Assembly (NCBI GenBank): GCA_947306845.1
Contig: CAMZHP010000148.1
Location: 1 to 7,959, forward strand
Direction of reading: 5' to 3'
Length of the DNA stretch: 7,959 nucleotides
Origin: an uncultured Prevotellaceae bacterium
Lineage (GTDB): Bacteria > Bacteroidota > Bacteroidia > Bacteroidales > Bacteroidaceae
This document shows positions 6,022 to 7,959 of the stretch, piece after piece. A model generated the notes under the pieces. It saw nothing but the letters and a program-made list of their open reading frames with translations. It was not told the DNA's origin and made no database searches. The stretch's first letter is position 1. Every line of letters begins with the position of its first letter. The translations under genes were made by a program, and so were the position numbers.

Positions 6022-7959
6022 GTGAAAAAATATCGTTCCCTTTCCAAAAGTCTTACCTACCGTATCATGGCGGTGGTGCTGGTAATGATAGCCGTCATTA
6101 CTAATATCATCAATGTCCATGTAGGTAATTATATGGCCGATGAGGCCCAGGAACGTTATGAGAGGGTCTTGCAGAGAGATCATGAGGAGTTTCGCCGCAG
6201 ACTGTCGGATGTGATGGTGGCCATAAAAAACAATCTTGAGGATGTAGAAAACGACGTTGACAATCCGGATAAGGTGATGCACCACATGAATCGTGTCTTG
6301 CAGGTTAATCCTACAATCATCACCTGTGGACTTCTTTATAAACCGGGTTATTTCCCCGACAGGAAACGTTGTGTGGAAATTATTGCCACACATGATTCTT
6401 TAGGGGCAGTACACCTGAGAAATATCGAAAACGACAACAATGTTTATCTGGAGAGACAGTGGTTTAAGGATTGCATAGCCAATGACTCGGCAGATTGGTC
6501 GGATGTTTATTTCGAGCAGGATCTCATACCTGGTGTTACTCATCGGCGTCAACTCACCACTTATTGTTATCCAGTTCATGACAAGCAGGGAAAAACCGTA
6601 GCGGTATTTGGAGCAGATTTGCCTCTTGAATTCCTGAGACATGAGATTACCGACGACCTGCATGAAATCATCAAGAAATACGAGAAAGACTGCGAGCACC
6701 ATTCATATAATTTCGTGATTGATCGTGATGGTAATTACATCCTGCACCCGGATGATGAACGTATTCTCAAGGACAATTTCTTCGAAGTGGCGAAACGCTC
6801 TGGCAATCAGATTGACGACGATGTGGTGGCCAACATGAAGAAGGGTAAGCCAGGGTCGGCCAAAATCGTAATCGATGGCATACCTTCGTGGATCTATCAT
6901 CGCCCGGTGAAACACATGGACTGGATGATAGCCATCGTAGTGCCACAAGAGGCCATCTCCCACAATGGGCGTATACTTACCACCATCATCCTGGTTGTCG
7001 CCATCTTAGGCATGTTGGCCATCTATTTCATCAGCCGCCAGATGATAAAGAAAACCACTCAACCGCTACATTTCTTCGCTTTGTCTGCCGAGGAAGTGGC
7101 CAAGGGTAACTTCTCGTCTCCTCTGCCTGAAGTCAAGCGCAACGATGAGGTAAAGGTTCTACGCGACTCCTTTAAGGCGATGCAGAACTCGCTGTCCATC
7201 TATGTGGAGGAAATCAAGAAGACCACGGCTGAGAAGACTGCCATTAAAAACGAAATGGCGAACGCACGGGCTATCCAGATGGCTATGGTGCCTAACCGTT
7301 TCCCGCCTGAGCATAGTCCTATCGACATCTATGGTGTGATGGAACCTGCCAAAAGTGTAGGCGGCGACCTCTTCGATTTCATCATGCGCGATAACCGCCT
7401 GTTCTTCTGCATCGGTGACGTGAGCGGCAAGGGCATACCCGCAGCCCTGCTGATGGCGGTGATGAAAGCGATGTTCCGCGGTGAGGCCCGAAGAAGCGAC
7501 AACGCCGCCGACATCGTCAATTCGATGAACCATAACCTCTGTGCGGAAAATACGGAAGGTTACTTCGTAACAATGTTCATCGGCATCCTCGACCCTACGA
7601 CAGGTCATTTGGACTATTGCAATGCGGGCCACGAGGTGCCACTTGTGGGGGGGGGACCATTGGCTGTCAAGCGCAACCTGCCTGTGGGAGCCTTGCCCAA
7701 TTGGAAATATGAGGGACAGGAGACCATGCTGCGAAACGGCGACATACTGTTTCTCTTCACCGACGGTCTGAGTGAGGCCGAGAACGCCGATGGAAAACTT
7801 TTCGGACGGCATCATGTGTGGGACGTGGTAGGTGGCCATACTGACTATACACCGCGAGAACTGGCCGAACTGGTTAAAAAAGAGGTGAGCCTATTCGTTG
7901 GCGACACTGAGCAGAGCGACGACCTCACGCTGCTCATCATCAAATTGAATACTATTCAA
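6022..7959 (+). CDS. Membrane sensor phosphatase: double Cache, HAMP and SpoIIE (PP2C) domains; 3' end outside window
   Basis: This is a probable receptor Ser/Thr phosphatase. A periplasmic signal would be relayed to a cytoplasmic PP2C domain that usually dephosphorylates a STAS anti-anti-sigma protein in a partner switch. Helix 1 is at about 15-31. The sensor region, about 35-312, looks like a double Cache domain (AVFGADLPLEFL near 195; VIDRDGNYILHP at 232-243). Helix 2 is at about 318-337 and HAMP at about 338-392 (Pro348, DEV 375-377). A short coiled coil leads to ARAIQMAMVP (415-424). The SpoIIE domain keeps its acidic metal-site residues: GGDLFD (Asp449, Asp452), GDVSGKG (Asp466), TDGLSE (Asp581) and SDDLT (Asp633, Asp634), so it should be active. 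GTG is chosen because it gives a basic N-terminus before helix 1; an in-frame ATG at 6067 would start inside the helix. No stop occurs before 7959, but SDDLT usually lies close to the C-terminus, so little is missing. Confidence 0.9.
   Translation, partial: MKKYRSLSKSLTYRIMAVVLVMIAVITNIINVHVGNYMADEAQERYERVLQRDHEEFRRRLSDVMVAIKNNLEDVENDVDNPDKVMHHMNRVLQVNPTIITCGLLYKPGYFPDRKRCVEIIATHDSLGAVHLRNIENDNNVYLERQWFKDCIANDSADWSDVYFEQDLIPGVTHRRQLTTYCYPVHDKQGKTVAVFGADLPLEFLRHEITDDLHEIIKKYEKDCEHHSYNFVIDRDGNYILHPDDERILKDNFFEVAKRSGNQIDDDVVANMKKGKPGSAKIVIDGIPSWIYHRPVKHMDWMIAIVVPQEAISHNGRILTTIILVVAILGMLAIYFISRQMIKKTTQPLHFFALSAEEVAKGNFSSPLPEVKRNDEVKVLRDSFKAMQNSLSIYVEEIKKTTAEKTAIKNEMANARAIQMAMVPNRFPPEHSPIDIYGVMEPAKSVGGDLFDFIMRDNRLFFCIGDVSGKGIPAALLMAVMKAMFRGEARRSDNAADIVNSMNHNLCAENTEGYFVTMFIGILDPTTGHLDYCNAGHEVPLVGGGPLAVKRNLPVGALPNWKYEGQETMLRNGDILFLFTDGLSEAENADGKLFGRHHVWDVVGGHTDYTPRELAELVKKEVSLFVGDTEQSDDLTLLIIKLNTIQ
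7647..7655 (+). repeat. Nine-base poly-G tract inside the SpoIIE coding sequence
   Basis: An uninterrupted run of nine Gs encodes the end of Val542 and Gly543-545, just after the NAGH motif (534-537) of the phosphatase domain. As written, the frame continues intact to the window end. Loss of one G would lead to a TGA at 7769-7771, and gain of one G to a TGA at 7710-7712. Either removes the essential TDG and SDD aspartates. Confidence 0.85.

Noticed and set aside
7159..7839. 226-codon minus-strand open frame opposite the SpoIIE phosphatase
   Set aside because: It lies wholly opposite a coding sequence with intact catalytic motifs and its translation shows no recognisable fold or motif; it is an antisense shadow.
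1..7959. CRISPR array, tRNA/rRNA, insertion sequence or phage genes
   Set aside because: No regularly spaced repeats, cloverleaf-like sequence, transposase or integrase motifs, or terminal inverted repeats with target duplications were seen on either strand.

Overview
The window looks like chromosomal DNA of a Bacteroidota bacterium, most likely Prevotella-like or another Bacteroidales. The support is: two starts preceded by the Bacteroidota -7 promoter element (TAnnTTTG, both times TATCTTTGC); starts without clear Shine-Dalgarno sequences but with A/T-rich leaders; a lipoprotein whose Cys is followed by the Gly-Ser-Asp4 surface-export signal typical of the phylum; and a TonB-dependent receptor, an M28-PDZ peptidase and a Cache-HAMP-SpoIIE phosphatase of types common there. 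All recognised genes are on the + strand. No tRNA, rRNA, CRISPR array, transposase or integrase was seen.

Layout. 1-240: no recognised gene; the leftmost ~150 bases hold unexplained minus-strand open frames, followed by a promoter. 241-1539: exported M28 metallopeptidase with a C-terminal PDZ domain. 1536-2336: a five-helix membrane protein with a periplasmic beta-rich domain and no recognised function, overlapping the peptidase by ATGA. 2372-2863: small methionine-rich lipoprotein. 2967-4979: 670-residue TonB-dependent receptor of the heme/siderophore/B12 size class, preceded by an 8+8 inverted repeat and a four-copy heptamer repeat that contains its start codon. 5066-5872: murQ, MurNAc-6-phosphate etherase. 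5932-5975: likely terminator. 6022-7959: a sensor phosphatase (double Cache, HAMP, SpoIIE/PP2C) with a GTG start almost on its own promoter, open to the right edge.

How they may work together. The first four genes are all envelope proteins and closely spaced, so they may be one transcription unit: a periplasmic peptidase, an inner-membrane partner, a surface lipoprotein and an outer-membrane transporter. Lipoprotein followed by receptor resembles the HmuY-HmuR heme-uptake arrangement, but the lipoprotein is not recognisably HmuY and the ligand is unknown. murQ adds peptidoglycan amino-sugar recycling. The phosphatase is probably a separate unit that feeds a periplasmic signal into a partner-switch (STAS/anti-sigma) pathway whose other members would lie outside the window.

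The points most worth a second look are a nine-G tract inside the phosphatase catalytic domain (possible phase variation), the apparently leaderless GTG start of that gene, the heptamer repeat over the receptor start, the methionine-rich lipoprotein/receptor pair, and the unknown membrane protein coupled to the peptidase. None of these is proven from sequence alone.
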